NCBI RefSeq assembly: GCF_021729155.1
Contig: NZ_JAJQYA010000030.1
Location: forward strand, 1-60,273
Direction: 5' to 3'
DNA: 60,273 bases
Source: Membranihabitans marinus
GTDB lineage: Bacteria > Bacteroidota > Bacteroidia > Chitinophagales > Saprospiraceae
Part shown: piece after piece, positions 44,636-54,491 of the stretch
Layout of the letters: each line of letters opens with the position of its first letter
How positions within the stretch are numbered: the stretch's first letter is position 1
The notes under the pieces: model-generated
The model's input: the letters and a program-made list of their open reading frames with translations, nothing else
Database searches by the model: none
Told to the model about the DNA's origin: nothing
Made by a program: the position numbers and the translations under genes

Positions 44636-45649
44636 ATGAAGACATTAGAAACTGTAAATTGGGGCATTATAGGTGTAGGTGATGTTTGTGAAGTAAAAAG
44701 CGGACCTGCCTTTTCAAAAATTCCGCATTCCAATTTAGTTGCCGTTATGCGTCGCAATGGAGACTTAGCTAAAGACTATGCCCGTAGACATAATGTACCC
44801 ATGTGGTTTGACGATGCAGCCGCATTGATCCATCATCCCGACATCAATGCCATCTATATCGCCACTCCTCCTCACATGCATCTTCACTATACCGAGCTTG
44901 CCGCAAAAGCCGGAAAGCCAGTTTATGTTGAAAAACCAATGGCTCGAACCTATGAAGAATGTAAAGCCATGACTAATATCTGCAAGCAATACGACCTTCC
45001 TTTATTTGTCGCATACTACCGCAGAATGTTACCCCATTATCTCTATGTAAAATCACTGATCGATGACCAAGTTATTGGCGATATTCGATATGTGCAAATT
45101 CAATTAATTCAATCCATCAATGAAAATGATTTAGATCCAGGCAAACTAGAAAAAAATTGGAGAATCGACCCAGATATTGCCGGTGGAGGCTATTTCTATG
45201 ATTTGGCTTCTCACCAATTAGATTATTTGGATTATTTATTGGGCCCCATTCATCAAGTTAGGGGGTTACACAGCAATCAAGCCGGTCTATATTCAGCGGA
45301 AGACATCGTATCGGGACATTTTGGATGGAATCAAAATATTATCGGTCAAGGCATTTGGTGCTTTACTGCCTCAAAAAATGCACAAAAAGATGTTACCACC
45401 ATTGTCGGTAGCAAAGGCAGTATATCATTTTCTTACTTCTCTACCACTGAAGTGATTTTAACTAGTGAAAACGGTGAGGTGAGTCGTAAATCATTCGACC
45501 AACCTCAACATATACAGCAACCTTTGATCGAAACCATAGTCGATGAATTGCGCGGCAAAGGTCAATGTCCAAGTACGGGTGAATCGGCTACTAGAACCAA
45601 TAGAGTAATGGAAGATTTATTGAAACAGGGATTGCATTTTAATCAATAA
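44636..45649 (+). CDS. Gfo/Idh/MocA family oxidoreductase
   Basis: A 337-residue NAD(P)-dependent dehydrogenase. The Rossmann motif is GIIGVGDVCEVKSGP (residues about 10-24). The conserved EKPMA (about 97-101) contains the catalytic Lys. A C-terminal domain with GGGYFYDLASHQLDYLDYLLG follows (His near 187). Substrates in the family are sugars or inositols. No signal peptide. It is the second gene after a DinB gene. Confidence 0.92.
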   Translation: MKTLETVNWGIIGVGDVCEVKSGPAFSKIPHSNLVAVMRRNGDLAKDYARRHNVPMWFDDAAALIHHPDINAIYIATPPHMHLHYTELAAKAGKPVYVEKPMARTYEECKAMTNICKQYDLPLFVAYYRRMLPHYLYVKSLIDDQVIGDIRYVQIQLIQSINENDLDPGKLEKNWRIDPDIAGGGYFYDLASHQLDYLDYLLGPIHQVRGLHSNQAGLYSAEDIVSGHFGWNQNIIGQGIWCFTASKNAQKDVTTIVGSKGSISFSYFSTTEVILTSENGEVSRKSFDQPQHIQQPLIETIVDELRGKGQCPSTGESATRTNRVMEDLLKQGLHFNQ

Positions 45650-45669
45650 TTTTCTTAATCGATATGGAA

Positions 45670-46314
45670 TTAGCTATTCCGCTTTTTCTTCCATATAAAT
45701 ACGCGCTCGTCGTCGGTCTTTAGTCGCTTCCAGTGATAGCGTTTTTCTATATAGTCTAAAGTCTTTTCATGATAAAAGACAACATGGGTAAAATCGCGAG
45801 TATAATGCCATGATTTAAACTGTTTAGGAGTTTCCCAAAGTGCTGTCATCATAACAATATAGCCCCCAGGCTTAACCAATTTATCGATAATTTTAAGCTC
45901 TTTCTTCGGTTTGAAAAAATGCTCAAAACACTCCGTAGCAAAAATAAAATCATATTCCTTTAATTTTATCCCCTTGGGATAGAATATAGGATCATAATCA
46001 TAGGTTTTAATTCCGTATGTAGTTAACAATTTGGACAGCGTAGGCCTGTAACCACATCCGTAATCTAGTCCATTCATGGAATCGTCAATATAATCCAAAC
46101 TCGGTTGAATGGCCCGATTTAAAAACTCTACATATCCGGGAAATTCTTGGCCATTGTCGTGAGACAAATATCTTTCTTTTTCACTTTCTTGGTCCGGTAA
46201 ATGTTTTTTATCAACAAATATCAAAAAACAGTTTTTACACCAATAGTATTTTCTCTTATCCTTACCTACAACCGGCTGGATGGCTTTTTTTTCTAAACAA
46301 AGTGGACAAGACAT
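45670..46314 (-). CDS. Class I SAM methyltransferase with N-terminal zinc ribbon
   Basis: A 214-residue protein. N-terminal C-x2-C (CPLC) and C-x2-C (WCKNC) form a zinc ribbon. A methyltransferase fold follows, with the SAM loop LDYGCGYRP (about 83-91) and FATECFEHFFKP, then the GGYIVMMTALWETPK strand. Similar bacterial proteins methylate small molecules or sugars; substrate unknown. It lies 22 bp downstream of sulP3 on the same strand, so is likely co-transcribed. Confidence 0.85.
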   Translation of the reverse strand: MSCPLCLEKKAIQPVVGKDKRKYYWCKNCFLIFVDKKHLPDQESEKERYLSHDNGQEFPGYVEFLNRAIQPSLDYIDDSMNGLDYGCGYRPTLSKLLTTYGIKTYDYDPIFYPKGIKLKEYDFIFATECFEHFFKPKKELKIIDKLVKPGGYIVMMTALWETPKQFKSWHYTRDFTHVVFYHEKTLDYIEKRYHWKRLKTDDERVFIWKKKRNS

Positions 46315-46336
46315 AACCTAAATATATTTTATGAAA

Positions 46337-47866
46337 TTAGATTTTATCGACCATGACCTTGTAGGTAGGATCTTCTATCACGTTAACGTCTATTAATGCG
46401 TCTGCATTTTTGATCAGCTTGCGACAATCATTACTTAGATGCTTTAAATGTACCTTTTTTCCTACTTTTAAATACCGTTCTGTCAATTTATTTAAAGCGT
46501 CAATAGCAGACATGTCTACTACTCGACTCTCTGAAAAATCAATTACGATTTCCTCAGGATCATTTAAAATGTCAAATTTACTTGCAAATATAGCAGTAGA
46601 ACCAAAAAATAATGGTCCATATATTTCGTAGTGTTTTTTGCCATTGTCGTCAATATACTTTCTGGCTCTAATGCGCTTGGCATTATCCCATGCAAATACC
46701 AATGCGGCAATAATGACTCCTACTAATACAGCCAATGCTAAATTGTGCAAGAATATAGTGACTACCGCCACAGTAATTCCAACAAATAGATCTGCCGTCG
46801 GTATTTTCCCTATCATTTTAAAACTTACCCATTCAAAGGTTCCTATTGCAACCATGATCATTACTCCGGTCAATGCCGCCATAGGTAATTTTTCTATTAA
46901 ACTAGAACCAAACATTATAAATACCAATAGCATAATAGCTGCCACAATACCGGACAACCTGGCTCTAGCCCCAGAAGAAATATTAATCAAACTCTGTCCC
47001 AACATAGCACATCCTCCCATACCAGAGAAAAATCCAGACAAAATATTAGCCGTACCTTGAGCCACACATTCCTTATTGCCGCGACCCCGTGTCTCAGTAA
47101 TTTCATCAATAATATTTAAAGTCAATAAACTTTCAATCAAACCTACTCCGGCCATAATTAAGGAATAGGGTGCAATCAATATTATCGTTTCCAAATTAAA
47201 TGGAACCATTGGAATATGAAACGGTGGAAATCCTCCTTCTATGGAAGCCAAATCTCCAACAGACTTGGTATTAATACCAAAAAACATCACTATACCGAAA
47301 ACAACTAATATAGCTGCTAGAGAAGAGGGAACAGCTTTAGTCAATTTGGGCAATGCCCAAATAATAACCATAGTAACCAATACCAATCCCAATATTATAT
47401 AGAGCGGACTACCAGTCAACCAATCGCCTTCTTCGTTTTTGAATTGATCGAGCTGAGACATGAAAATGATGACAGCCAATCCATTGACAAAACCATAGAC
47501 TACAGGCTGGGGCACTAATCGCATAAATTTACCCAGTCGAAACACTCCAGCCAAAATTTGCAAAACACCTGCAAAAATCACAGTGGCAAATATGTATTCC
47601 GGTCCATGACTGATGGATAATGAAACTATAACCACCGCCACAGCACCAGTTGCTCCCGATATCATACCTGGACGTCCACCGAGAATAGAAGCCACCAATC
47701 CCATCATAAAAGCGGCATACAAACCCGTCAATGGAGATAGTTCAGCCATAAAAGCAAAGGCTATGGCTTCAGGGATCAATGCTAATGCAACGGTAAGTCC
47801 CGCTAATATCTCAATTTTGTAATCTACTTTTTGAGAAAAATCGAATAAGTTTAAAACTTTTTTCAT
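46337..47866 (-). CDS. SulP family anion transporter with STAS domain (third of three)
   Basis: A 509-residue carrier. Starts YKIEILAGLTVALALIPEAIAFAF and has the MISGATGAVAVVIV signature. Membrane part to about residue 395, STAS domain about 400-500 with VVDMSAIDALNKL. Shortest of the three and the most divergent in its N-terminus. Followed by a methyltransferase gene. A dyad ACCTAATTTTAGGT at about 47924-47937 lies in the region upstream of its start. Confidence 0.93.
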   Translation of the reverse strand: MKKVLNLFDFSQKVDYKIEILAGLTVALALIPEAIAFAFMAELSPLTGLYAAFMMGLVASILGGRPGMISGATGAVAVVIVSLSISHGPEYIFATVIFAGVLQILAGVFRLGKFMRLVPQPVVYGFVNGLAVIIFMSQLDQFKNEEGDWLTGSPLYIILGLVLVTMVIIWALPKLTKAVPSSLAAILVVFGIVMFFGINTKSVGDLASIEGGFPPFHIPMVPFNLETIILIAPYSLIMAGVGLIESLLTLNIIDEITETRGRGNKECVAQGTANILSGFFSGMGGCAMLGQSLINISSGARARLSGIVAAIMLLVFIMFGSSLIEKLPMAALTGVMIMVAIGTFEWVSFKMIGKIPTADLFVGITVAVVTIFLHNLALAVLVGVIIAALVFAWDNAKRIRARKYIDDNGKKHYEIYGPLFFGSTAIFASKFDILNDPEEIVIDFSESRVVDMSAIDALNKLTERYLKVGKKVHLKHLSNDCRKLIKNADALIDVNVIEDPTYKVMVDKI

Positions 47867-48305
47867 CTTTAATAATTGCTGTAAACGATATTAAATTACC
47901 TTATTGACCCTCTTAATTTTAGACCTAATTTTAGGTTATTTTTATATTTAAATTTCACTTTAAATACCATGTATTAGGGTCTTCTAATCAAAAGGTTAAA
48001 AATCCAAGCTGCAAAAGTAAAAAATTTTGACTAAAACCATATTTATTAATGATTAATTACGCAGCTAAGGCATTAAATACTAATTATTAAAACAAAATAT
48101 TCTAATTGAGAACAACTTGAGTTTCAAAAATCAATGTTTTTCAAGAATTTATAGGATTCAAAATCCGTTGATAATCCAATACAATTACCTACTCAATTGC
48201 CATAAAAACAAATTGAAAAACAAGAGTTAAAACCCAATACCCGTATTAAATAAATTTCGTGGAATCATTACTCATATAGTATATTTTTATAATATTTGTA
48301 ATTAA
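47867..48305. other. AT-rich spacer with small dyad
   Basis: About 440 bp between divergent sulP3 and meaB. The only structure noted is the palindrome ACCTAATTTTAGGT (47924-47937), about 60-70 bp upstream of the sulP3 ATG, which could be an operator. Nothing else recognised. Confidence 0.5.
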
Positions 48306-49268
48306 ATGAAACGGCAAGCAATTATCGACATAAAAGAAAAACTAATCCGTGGAGATCGCAAAGCTCTATCCAAGGTCATTACCATGGTAGAAAGCAGTCT
48401 GTCCAAGGATAGGGATTCCGTAGCACAGCTGTTCGATTTACTGCTTGATGTCAGGAGGCAAAGCGTGAAAATTGGCATTACTGGCTCTCCTGGTGTGGGC
48501 AAAAGCAGTTTTCTCAATACCCTCTTGCAACAACCCTACTTTATGAACAAGACTGTTGCCGTCTTAACTGTAGATCCCTCCAGCAGTTTATATGGAGGAA
48601 GTATTATGGGAGATAAAACCAGAATGTCTGATGTCATGGACATGAAAAACATTTTCATTCGCCCCAGTCCGTCTAAAGGCGATCTCGGTGGGATGAATAC
48701 TAGAACATGGGAAACGGTTAAAATATGTGAATATGCTGGCTTTGATTATATTTTTGTAGAAACGGTAGGGGTTGGTCAATCTGAAATAGAAATCACCCAT
48801 TTAGTGGACCATGTATTTATGCTGTTGCAACCTGGTTCTGGCGATGAAATCCAAGGAATTAAGAAAGGAATAATGGAAGTAGTCGACAGTTTTGTAATCA
48901 GCAAATCCGATTTAGATAAGGATTTGGCTCATCAATCACAACAACAACTCAAAAATATAATAGGACTAATATCCAGTACTGGCAAGACAGGTAAATCCAT
49001 CTATAAGGTTTCCAACTTGAGTGGTGAGGGCTTTGCCCCTATAGCGAAATCCATTGCTTCGATACAGAGTAAAGACACGGAAGATTATTCGTATTGGCTA
49101 AAAAAACAATGGCAGCAATGGATCTTAGAACAATTTACTAATCATCCGGCAATAGCTGATATTTCAACTCAAGTCATCGACCAAGTTAACCGCGGAGAAT
49201 TATCCCACACCGATGCCCTTATTAAACTCCAAGAAAAATTCATTCAAACATGTTTCAAAAAATATTAA
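48306..49268 (+). CDS. meaB: MeaB/ArgK family GTPase (methylmalonyl-CoA mutase chaperone)
   Basis: A 320-residue G3E-family GTPase. The P-loop is GSPGVGKSS (60-68). The further blocks are LTVDPSSSLYGGSIMGDKTRM, ETVGVGQSEIE and the base motif SKSD. MeaB protects and loads cobalamin-dependent methylmalonyl-CoA mutase. No mutase gene is in the window. It overlaps the M23 peptidase by 19 bp. Confidence 0.95.
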   Translation: MKRQAIIDIKEKLIRGDRKALSKVITMVESSLSKDRDSVAQLFDLLLDVRRQSVKIGITGSPGVGKSSFLNTLLQQPYFMNKTVAVLTVDPSSSLYGGSIMGDKTRMSDVMDMKNIFIRPSPSKGDLGGMNTRTWETVKICEYAGFDYIFVETVGVGQSEIEITHLVDHVFMLLQPGSGDEIQGIKKGIMEVVDSFVISKSDLDKDLAHQSQQQLKNIIGLISSTGKTGKSIYKVSNLSGEGFAPIAKSIASIQSKDTEDYSYWLKKQWQQWILEQFTNHPAIADISTQVIDQVNRGELSHTDALIKLQEKFIQTCFKKY

Positions 49269-50893
49269 GCTTTACTTTATTCTTCATCTTTATTCAGGTA
49301 TCGGCCCATAGTCAATCAACTCCGTGGATATCACCTATTCAGGGTCAAGTACTATTATCGGGGACTTTTGGGGAATTGAGGGGAAGTCATTTTCACGGAG
49401 GCATTGATATCAAGCCCAATATTGGGGGACATCAACCTATACTAGCTGTCGCCGATGGCTATATACAAACCATAAAAATCAATGGTGGATCATATGGCAA
49501 TGGACTTATCGTCGCCCATAAAAACGGGATGAAATCCCTATATGGTCACATGAATCATTTCGAAGAAAAAATAGACTCTGTAGCTCGGTCTATACAGCAA
49601 AGAGATACTAGTTTTGCCATCAATGTGGAGTTGGATTCTACCGTACTACCAGTATCTCAGGGTGATGTAATAGGTTATATGGGAAACACAGGCTATTCTT
49701 TTGGACAACATCTTCATTTTGAGGCACATAATCGGGAGGGAGACATCATCAATCCCCAACACCTCATCCCGGCATTAAAGGACGATAAGAGTCCATTTTT
49801 TAAAAATCTACGAATTAACTACTTGGATGCCAATGGTCGAGAATACAAAGATAAAACCCTCCGAATTAACAATCCCAGCCCGGGAAAATATGCCAATACC
49901 AATATTACTGTCAATGCTTTCCAAATTTCATTAGCCATAGAAGTAATAGATTTACACAACTTAACCCATAACAAAAATGGAATATACAGTTTGGAAATGT
50001 ATGTCAACGATTCCTTGTATTTCGCTACGGCATTTGATTCATTGACCGCTACCCAACGAAAATATTATCCCAGCCAAATCGATTATTTAACCAACGAGGA
50101 AAGATCTACTCCCCTTTTGCTTCTAAAAGAATATACGGAGATCGATCAGATGATAAAACTCAATCCACACCGTCCTAAAAATATAAAAATGATTGCCACT
50201 GACTTCCAAGGCAATACTTCTACATATACCTGTGATATTCATCAGCAGGATCCTGTAAAAATCGATTACCAGAAGATCTATAACTACCTCATAGAACCGG
50301 GGAAAAACAATAAGATAAAATTAGATTTATATGAAATAATATTCCCCAAAAATACCTTTACTCATCCCAGTAAACTATATGTTTTTGAAGAAATGAATAT
50401 AACAGACAATGAAGAACAATGGCTTTTGCATTTGGACAAGGACAAGATGCCCCTATACCGTGATTTTGTAATCTCTTTCAAAGATAATCGCAGCTTGGAA
50501 GAAAAAGCAAAATGGACATTAGCTCAATACAAAGGAAACAGTATACGACCGTTGATACATACCGTTAGAAAAAAAGATAGTTTTATAGCACAAGCCTCGT
50601 CATTGGGGGACTTTACCTTGGTACAGGACACTATTCCCCCCACAATTGAAAAATTTCACGCGACGAGTAATCGATGGACTTTTACTTTAAAAGACAATTT
50701 ATTTCCCTTTTCTTCCTTGACCTATTATGCCAAAATAGACGATGAGTGGACCCTTATGCGAGAAGTTTACAAAAGCAATCAACTCATTCTCGAAGGAATA
50801 AATAAATTGGTGGATGGACAACAACATCTATTTACCTTGCGCGTCATAGACAATTGTGGCAATGAATTATATTTTGAAAAGTCGATACAGTAA
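49250..50893 (+). CDS. M23 family metallopeptidase
   Basis: A 547-residue exported protein (signal peptide MFQKILSFTLFFIFIQVSAHSQ). The LytM/M23 domain is at about 25-170 with zinc ligands H49 and D53 in HFHGGIDIK and the second site in GQHLHFEAH (about 152-160). A large C-terminal part of unknown fold (about 370 residues) may anchor or regulate it. M23 enzymes cut peptidoglycan cross-links; some are inactive adaptors, but the metal ligands here look complete. Overlaps meaB by 19 bp. Confidence 0.9.
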   Translation: MFQKILSFTLFFIFIQVSAHSQSTPWISPIQGQVLLSGTFGELRGSHFHGGIDIKPNIGGHQPILAVADGYIQTIKINGGSYGNGLIVAHKNGMKSLYGHMNHFEEKIDSVARSIQQRDTSFAINVELDSTVLPVSQGDVIGYMGNTGYSFGQHLHFEAHNREGDIINPQHLIPALKDDKSPFFKNLRINYLDANGREYKDKTLRINNPSPGKYANTNITVNAFQISLAIEVIDLHNLTHNKNGIYSLEMYVNDSLYFATAFDSLTATQRKYYPSQIDYLTNEERSTPLLLLKEYTEIDQMIKLNPHRPKNIKMIATDFQGNTSTYTCDIHQQDPVKIDYQKIYNYLIEPGKNNKIKLDLYEIIFPKNTFTHPSKLYVFEEMNITDNEEQWLLHLDKDKMPLYRDFVISFKDNRSLEEKAKWTLAQYKGNSIRPLIHTVRKKDSFIAQASSLGDFTLVQDTIPPTIEKFHATSNRWTFTLKDNLFPFSSLTYYAKIDDEWTLMREVYKSNQLILEGINKLVDGQQHLFTLRVIDNCGNELYFEKSIQ

Positions 50894-51061
50894 ATTTTAG
50901 AATAAAAAAAATAAAGTTATTACACACACAAACTACTCAATAACAGTTATTTAAACTATAGCATCGAGGAATAATTCAATCTTTTGAAAACCTTCTGGAT
51001 AAATTATGCGTTAAATCTTCGATATTTGTACATATTTTGGAAATTAAATAAAAATTTTAAA

Positions 51062-51382
51062 ATGGCTTTCGAATTAACAGATACAAACTTCCAAACTGAA
51101 GTTTTGGAAAAAGGTGGCTTAACCGTTATTGATTTTTGGGCAGAATGGTGTGGACCATGTAAAATGATCGGTCCAATCATTGAAGAACTGGCAACAGATT
51201 ATGATGGTAAAGCTCTGATAGGTAAGGTTAATGTTGACCACAATCCTGACTTATCTATTAAATACGGTATCAGAAGCATTCCTACAATCTTATTTGTGAA
51301 AGATGGAGAAATCGTTGACAAATTGGTAGGTGCAACTACGAAACAAGTATTAGCTGGAAAAGTAGAACAGCATTTATCTTAA
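51062..51382 (+). CDS. trx: Thioredoxin
   Basis: A 106-residue thioredoxin. Redox motif W29-C30-G-P-C33 in FWAEWCGPCKM, with cis-Pro in SIPTILFV. A longer frame starting at 50984 adds 26 residues of non-thioredoxin sequence, so the ATG at 51062 is preferred; GATATTTG at 51021-51028 resembles a promoter just upstream. A terminator follows. Confidence 0.95.
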   Translation: MAFELTDTNFQTEVLEKGGLTVIDFWAEWCGPCKMIGPIIEELATDYDGKALIGKVNVDHNPDLSIKYGIRSIPTILFVKDGEIVDKLVGATTKQVLAGKVEQHLS

Positions 51383-51408
51383 AATATCGAGATAAAAGTA
51401 AAATATAG

Positions 51409-51447
51409 AAAAGCCTCTTACAGTTGATTCATGTAGAGGCTTTTTTA
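51409..51447 (+). terminator. Terminator of trx
   Basis: AAAGCCTCT and AGAGGCTTT pair around a 16-base loop and are followed by a T-tract. It lies 14 bp before the DUF58 gene. Confidence 0.9.
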
Positions 51448-51460
51448 TATATTTGAAAGT

Positions 51461-52390
51461 ATGGGATCAATAGAAAAATACGCATTACACAGTGTTGAAA
51501 ACTTTGAATTACTTGCTAAGCAAGTGGTTGAAGGTTTTATCATTGGTTTGCATCAGAGTCCTTATCACGGATTTTCTGCCGAATTTGCAGAACATAAACT
51601 TTACAATCCTGGTGAGACTACGAAAAATATAGATTGGAAGGTCTATGGCCGAACCGACAAAATGTTTAATAAAAAATACGATGATGAAACCAATCTTCGA
51701 TGTCAATTTGTCATCGATATTTCTTCGTCTATGGCACTTGACAATCGGCTCAAAGGCATGCAGAAACTGAGTAAATTGCAGTGGTCAGCACTGGGAACTG
51801 CCGCTATGATTTACCTTTTGAAAAAGCAGCGAGATGCCTTTGGCCTTACTTTATTTGATGCCGAGGTCAGTCAGCACACTCCTGCTTCAGGCAGTCTAAA
51901 ACAAGCGAGATTGCTATTGTCTTATCTTGAAAAATTCTTCTCAGAAGAACCAGTCAAATCCAAGTCCACCGATATAGCCAAATCTCTTCACGAAATAGCT
52001 GAACGAATCAACAAACGATCGCTGGTCGTAATATTCAGTGATTTTTTTGACCATATGGATGAATTGGAACCCATTTTTGCTGCCCTACAGCATTTAAAAT
52101 ACAATAAAAATGAAGTCATTATCTTCAATGTAGTGGACAAACAAAAAGAGGTAGCTTTTGATTTTCCCAATAAGCCCATTCAATTTGTGGATTATGAAAC
52201 CGGTGAAAAAGTAAAATTGCGACCCGGTGAAATAAAAGAATTATACAATGAACATATGACGTCTTTTATGAAAAAGCTAGAATTAAAATGTCTTCAGTTT
52301 GGGATTGACTATCAATTGGCGGACATCAATTCGGATTTTAACGATGTCTTACGGGCATTTCTTCTAAAACGAAAAAGAACGAGAATATGA
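51461..52390 (+). CDS. DUF58 domain protein
   Basis: A 309-residue protein. The DUF58 signature YNPGETTKNIDWKVYGRTD (about 47-65) is followed by a vWA-like domain with FVIDISSSMAL (D-x-S-x-S metal site). DUF58 proteins usually work with MoxR AAA ATPases in envelope or chaperone functions; no moxR lies here. It overlaps the PPK2 gene by 4 bp. Confidence 0.9.
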   Translation: MGSIEKYALHSVENFELLAKQVVEGFIIGLHQSPYHGFSAEFAEHKLYNPGETTKNIDWKVYGRTDKMFNKKYDDETNLRCQFVIDISSSMALDNRLKGMQKLSKLQWSALGTAAMIYLLKKQRDAFGLTLFDAEVSQHTPASGSLKQARLLLSYLEKFFSEEPVKSKSTDIAKSLHEIAERINKRSLVVIFSDFFDHMDELEPIFAALQHLKYNKNEVIIFNVVDKQKEVAFDFPNKPIQFVDYETGEKVKLRPGEIKELYNEHMTSFMKKLELKCLQFGIDYQLADINSDFNDVLRAFLLKRKRTRI

Positions 52391-53133
52391 TTTATTTAGA
52401 CAAAATATCTACAGAAGCTCCCAAAGATCTCAGCAAAAAAAAGATAAAGGAGAAAACCGAAAAAATGGCTGAGGAAATAGCTGAATTGCAAATCACCTTG
52501 TTGGCCGAACAAAAACACAGTCTATTGGTGGTCTTACAGGGCATGGATGCCAGCGGTAAAAACAGTTCTGCCAAAGCGGCCTTCGAACAATGCAGTCCAG
52601 AAGGTGTGGATAGTTATTCTTTCAAAGCACCCACAGAAGAAGAACTGCAGCACGACTTTCTTTGGCGAATACACAAGCAGGTCCCTAGAAAAGGATATAT
52701 CCAACTCTTTAATCGATCCCATTATGAAGATATCTTAATCCAGCGTGTACATAAATGGATCACAGAAGAACAGGTTCATCAACGTATGCAAGCCATCAAT
52801 GCATTTGAGACTCTATTACAACACGACAATCAAACCACGATTTTAAAATTTTATCTCCACCTCTCTCAAGAGGAACAACAAAAAGAATTGCAGGAGAGAA
52901 TAGATGATCCGAGTAAAAATTGGAAACACAATGCCAATGATTGGGAAGAAGCCAAGCATTGGGATGAATATCGCAAAGCTTATGAATATGCGATAAATGA
53001 AAGTGTCATTCCATGGCATATAATACCTGCCGATAACGCCTGGTACAGAAATTATTTGGTGACAAAAACCATTTTGGAAACCTTACAAGGTTTGGATATG
53101 GTTCGTCCTACATTGAAAGATAGAAAGAAATAA
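52387..53133 (+). CDS. Polyphosphate kinase 2 (PPK2) family
   Basis: A 248-residue kinase. Walker A is GMDASGKNSS (52-61), Walker B is the FNRSHYEDIL segment (about 108-117) and the lid module contains the R/K residues around QRVHKWI. PPK2 enzymes phosphorylate nucleoside mono- or diphosphates with polyphosphate; class is not decidable from inspection. It overlaps DUF58 by 4 bp and is 6 bp from the S4 gene. Confidence 0.93.
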   Translation: MIYLDKISTEAPKDLSKKKIKEKTEKMAEEIAELQITLLAEQKHSLLVVLQGMDASGKNSSAKAAFEQCSPEGVDSYSFKAPTEEELQHDFLWRIHKQVPRKGYIQLFNRSHYEDILIQRVHKWITEEQVHQRMQAINAFETLLQHDNQTTILKFYLHLSQEEQQKELQERIDDPSKNWKHNANDWEEAKHWDEYRKAYEYAINESVIPWHIIPADNAWYRNYLVTKTILETLQGLDMVRPTLKDRKK

Positions 53134-53139
53134 CCGGTC

Positions 53140-53529
53140 ATGATAGAAACCCGAATAGACAAGTGGCTTTGGGCTACCAGAATATTCAAATCTCGTACAC
53201 AAGCCAATACCGCTACCAAAAAAGGCCATATATTACTCAATGGTGACAAGGCAAAGCCTTCATCCACGGTCAAAGAAGGCGATGAATTATTGGTTAAAAA
53301 AAATGGATACAATTACGAATTTAGAGTCGAAAAAATAATTGACAAACGCGTATCTGCCACCATAGCAGTGAATTGCTATAAAAATATTACCCCAGAAGAT
53401 GAATTAAGAAAATTTGACACCAACTACATCGGCAAGGGAAAAATAGAAACTAGGGAAAAAGGCTTGGGTAGACCTACCAAAAAAGACCGTCGTAGTTTAG
53501 ATGAATTTAAGGGATGGGACGAATTTTAA
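53140..53529 (+). CDS. S4-domain RNA-binding protein (Hsp15-like)
   Basis: A 129-residue basic protein. The S4 fold is at the N-terminus (RIDKWLWATRIFKSRTQANTA), then GHILLNGDKAKPSSTVKEGDEL. The basic C-terminal tail (RPTKKDRRSLDEF) is as in Hsp15, which rescues stalled 50S subunits. Overlaps the next gene by 16 bp. Confidence 0.92.
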   Translation: MIETRIDKWLWATRIFKSRTQANTATKKGHILLNGDKAKPSSTVKEGDELLVKKNGYNYEFRVEKIIDKRVSATIAVNCYKNITPEDELRKFDTNYIGKGKIETREKGLGRPTKKDRRSLDEFKGWDEF

Positions 53530-54449
53530 CCCCAATTCTATTTATTATTGTCATTCAGTATCTTTCGATTGATTCTACCCACAGTCAGACAGTAGATGAA
53601 GCCATGATCGAACAAATCCAAGCGGTGTTGATCATGGATTCCATTACCATTCGAGCATCGTCCACAGATGTTTCGTCCTTTATTAGGCGAAGCATGGAAG
53701 ACAGTACTTTTTATTCCGCCTTTAAAAATTTGAGAACTGCCAACTATGATTTTGAATCCAACCTCCTATTTTACAGTAAACGAGGGGAAACAAAAACCAC
53801 TTATTACTCATTGCGCAGGCAGGAAATATTAGATTCCTTAAGGCAAAATACAATATTAAAAGAAACCGTCCACCCCAAATATTATAAACGAAACGGTGAA
53901 TTCAGATACTATACTGCGGTACTCTACAATAGACTCTTTCTAACGCCCTCTCCCACTCCTGTGTATATCGATAATTCCAAAGGCGAAGAGAGTTCAACTT
54001 CTAGAATGGAAGGCTATATAGAATCTTTAAAAAGACTGATATTCATGCCTGGTCATGAGGTCAATATACCATTGACTAAAGACAAATTCACTATATTTTC
54101 AGCCCCCCTAAAGGATTATTATGATTATATATTATACGTTGATACTTTGGAACAGGGAAGAGAAGTCTACACTTTTCACGTAAAACCCAAAGTCGATTGT
54201 CCATTTAACCAAATAGCCATTCATTCCTTGAAAACACATTTTGATAAAAAAAATTATCAAATTATGGGCAGAGAAATAGAATTAAAGGACAAAACACTTT
54301 TGTACTCATACGATGTAAAAATGAAAATAAATATTACAGAACATCAAAATAAGTACTACCCATCTCGAATTTCTTACCATGGCCAATGGAATATTCCACT
54401 TAAAACAGCCGAAATTTCTGATTTTTATTTTAATATTGTTGGTTTTTAA
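53514..54449 (+). CDS. Secreted protein of unknown function
   Basis: A 311-residue protein with an N-terminal hydrophobic segment (ILTPILFIIVIQYLSI), probably a signal peptide. Body rich in short strands (FYSAFKNLRTANYDFESNLLF in two pieces, KTAEISDFYFNIVGF end). Resembles the uncharacterised family of Bacteroidota secreted proteins found downstream of S4/Hsp15-like genes; not further identified. Overlaps the S4 gene. Confidence 0.6.
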   Translation: MGRILTPILFIIVIQYLSIDSTHSQTVDEAMIEQIQAVLIMDSITIRASSTDVSSFIRRSMEDSTFYSAFKNLRTANYDFESNLLFYSKRGETKTTYYSLRRQEILDSLRQNTILKETVHPKYYKRNGEFRYYTAVLYNRLFLTPSPTPVYIDNSKGEESSTSRMEGYIESLKRLIFMPGHEVNIPLTKDKFTIFSAPLKDYYDYILYVDTLEQGREVYTFHVKPKVDCPFNQIAIHSLKTHFDKKNYQIMGREIELKDKTLLYSYDVKMKINITEHQNKYYPSRISYHGQWNIPLKTAEISDFYFNIVGF

Positions 54450-54491
54450 GAACAGGTAAAGACAAGTTGTCTCCCCATAAATAATTAATAA

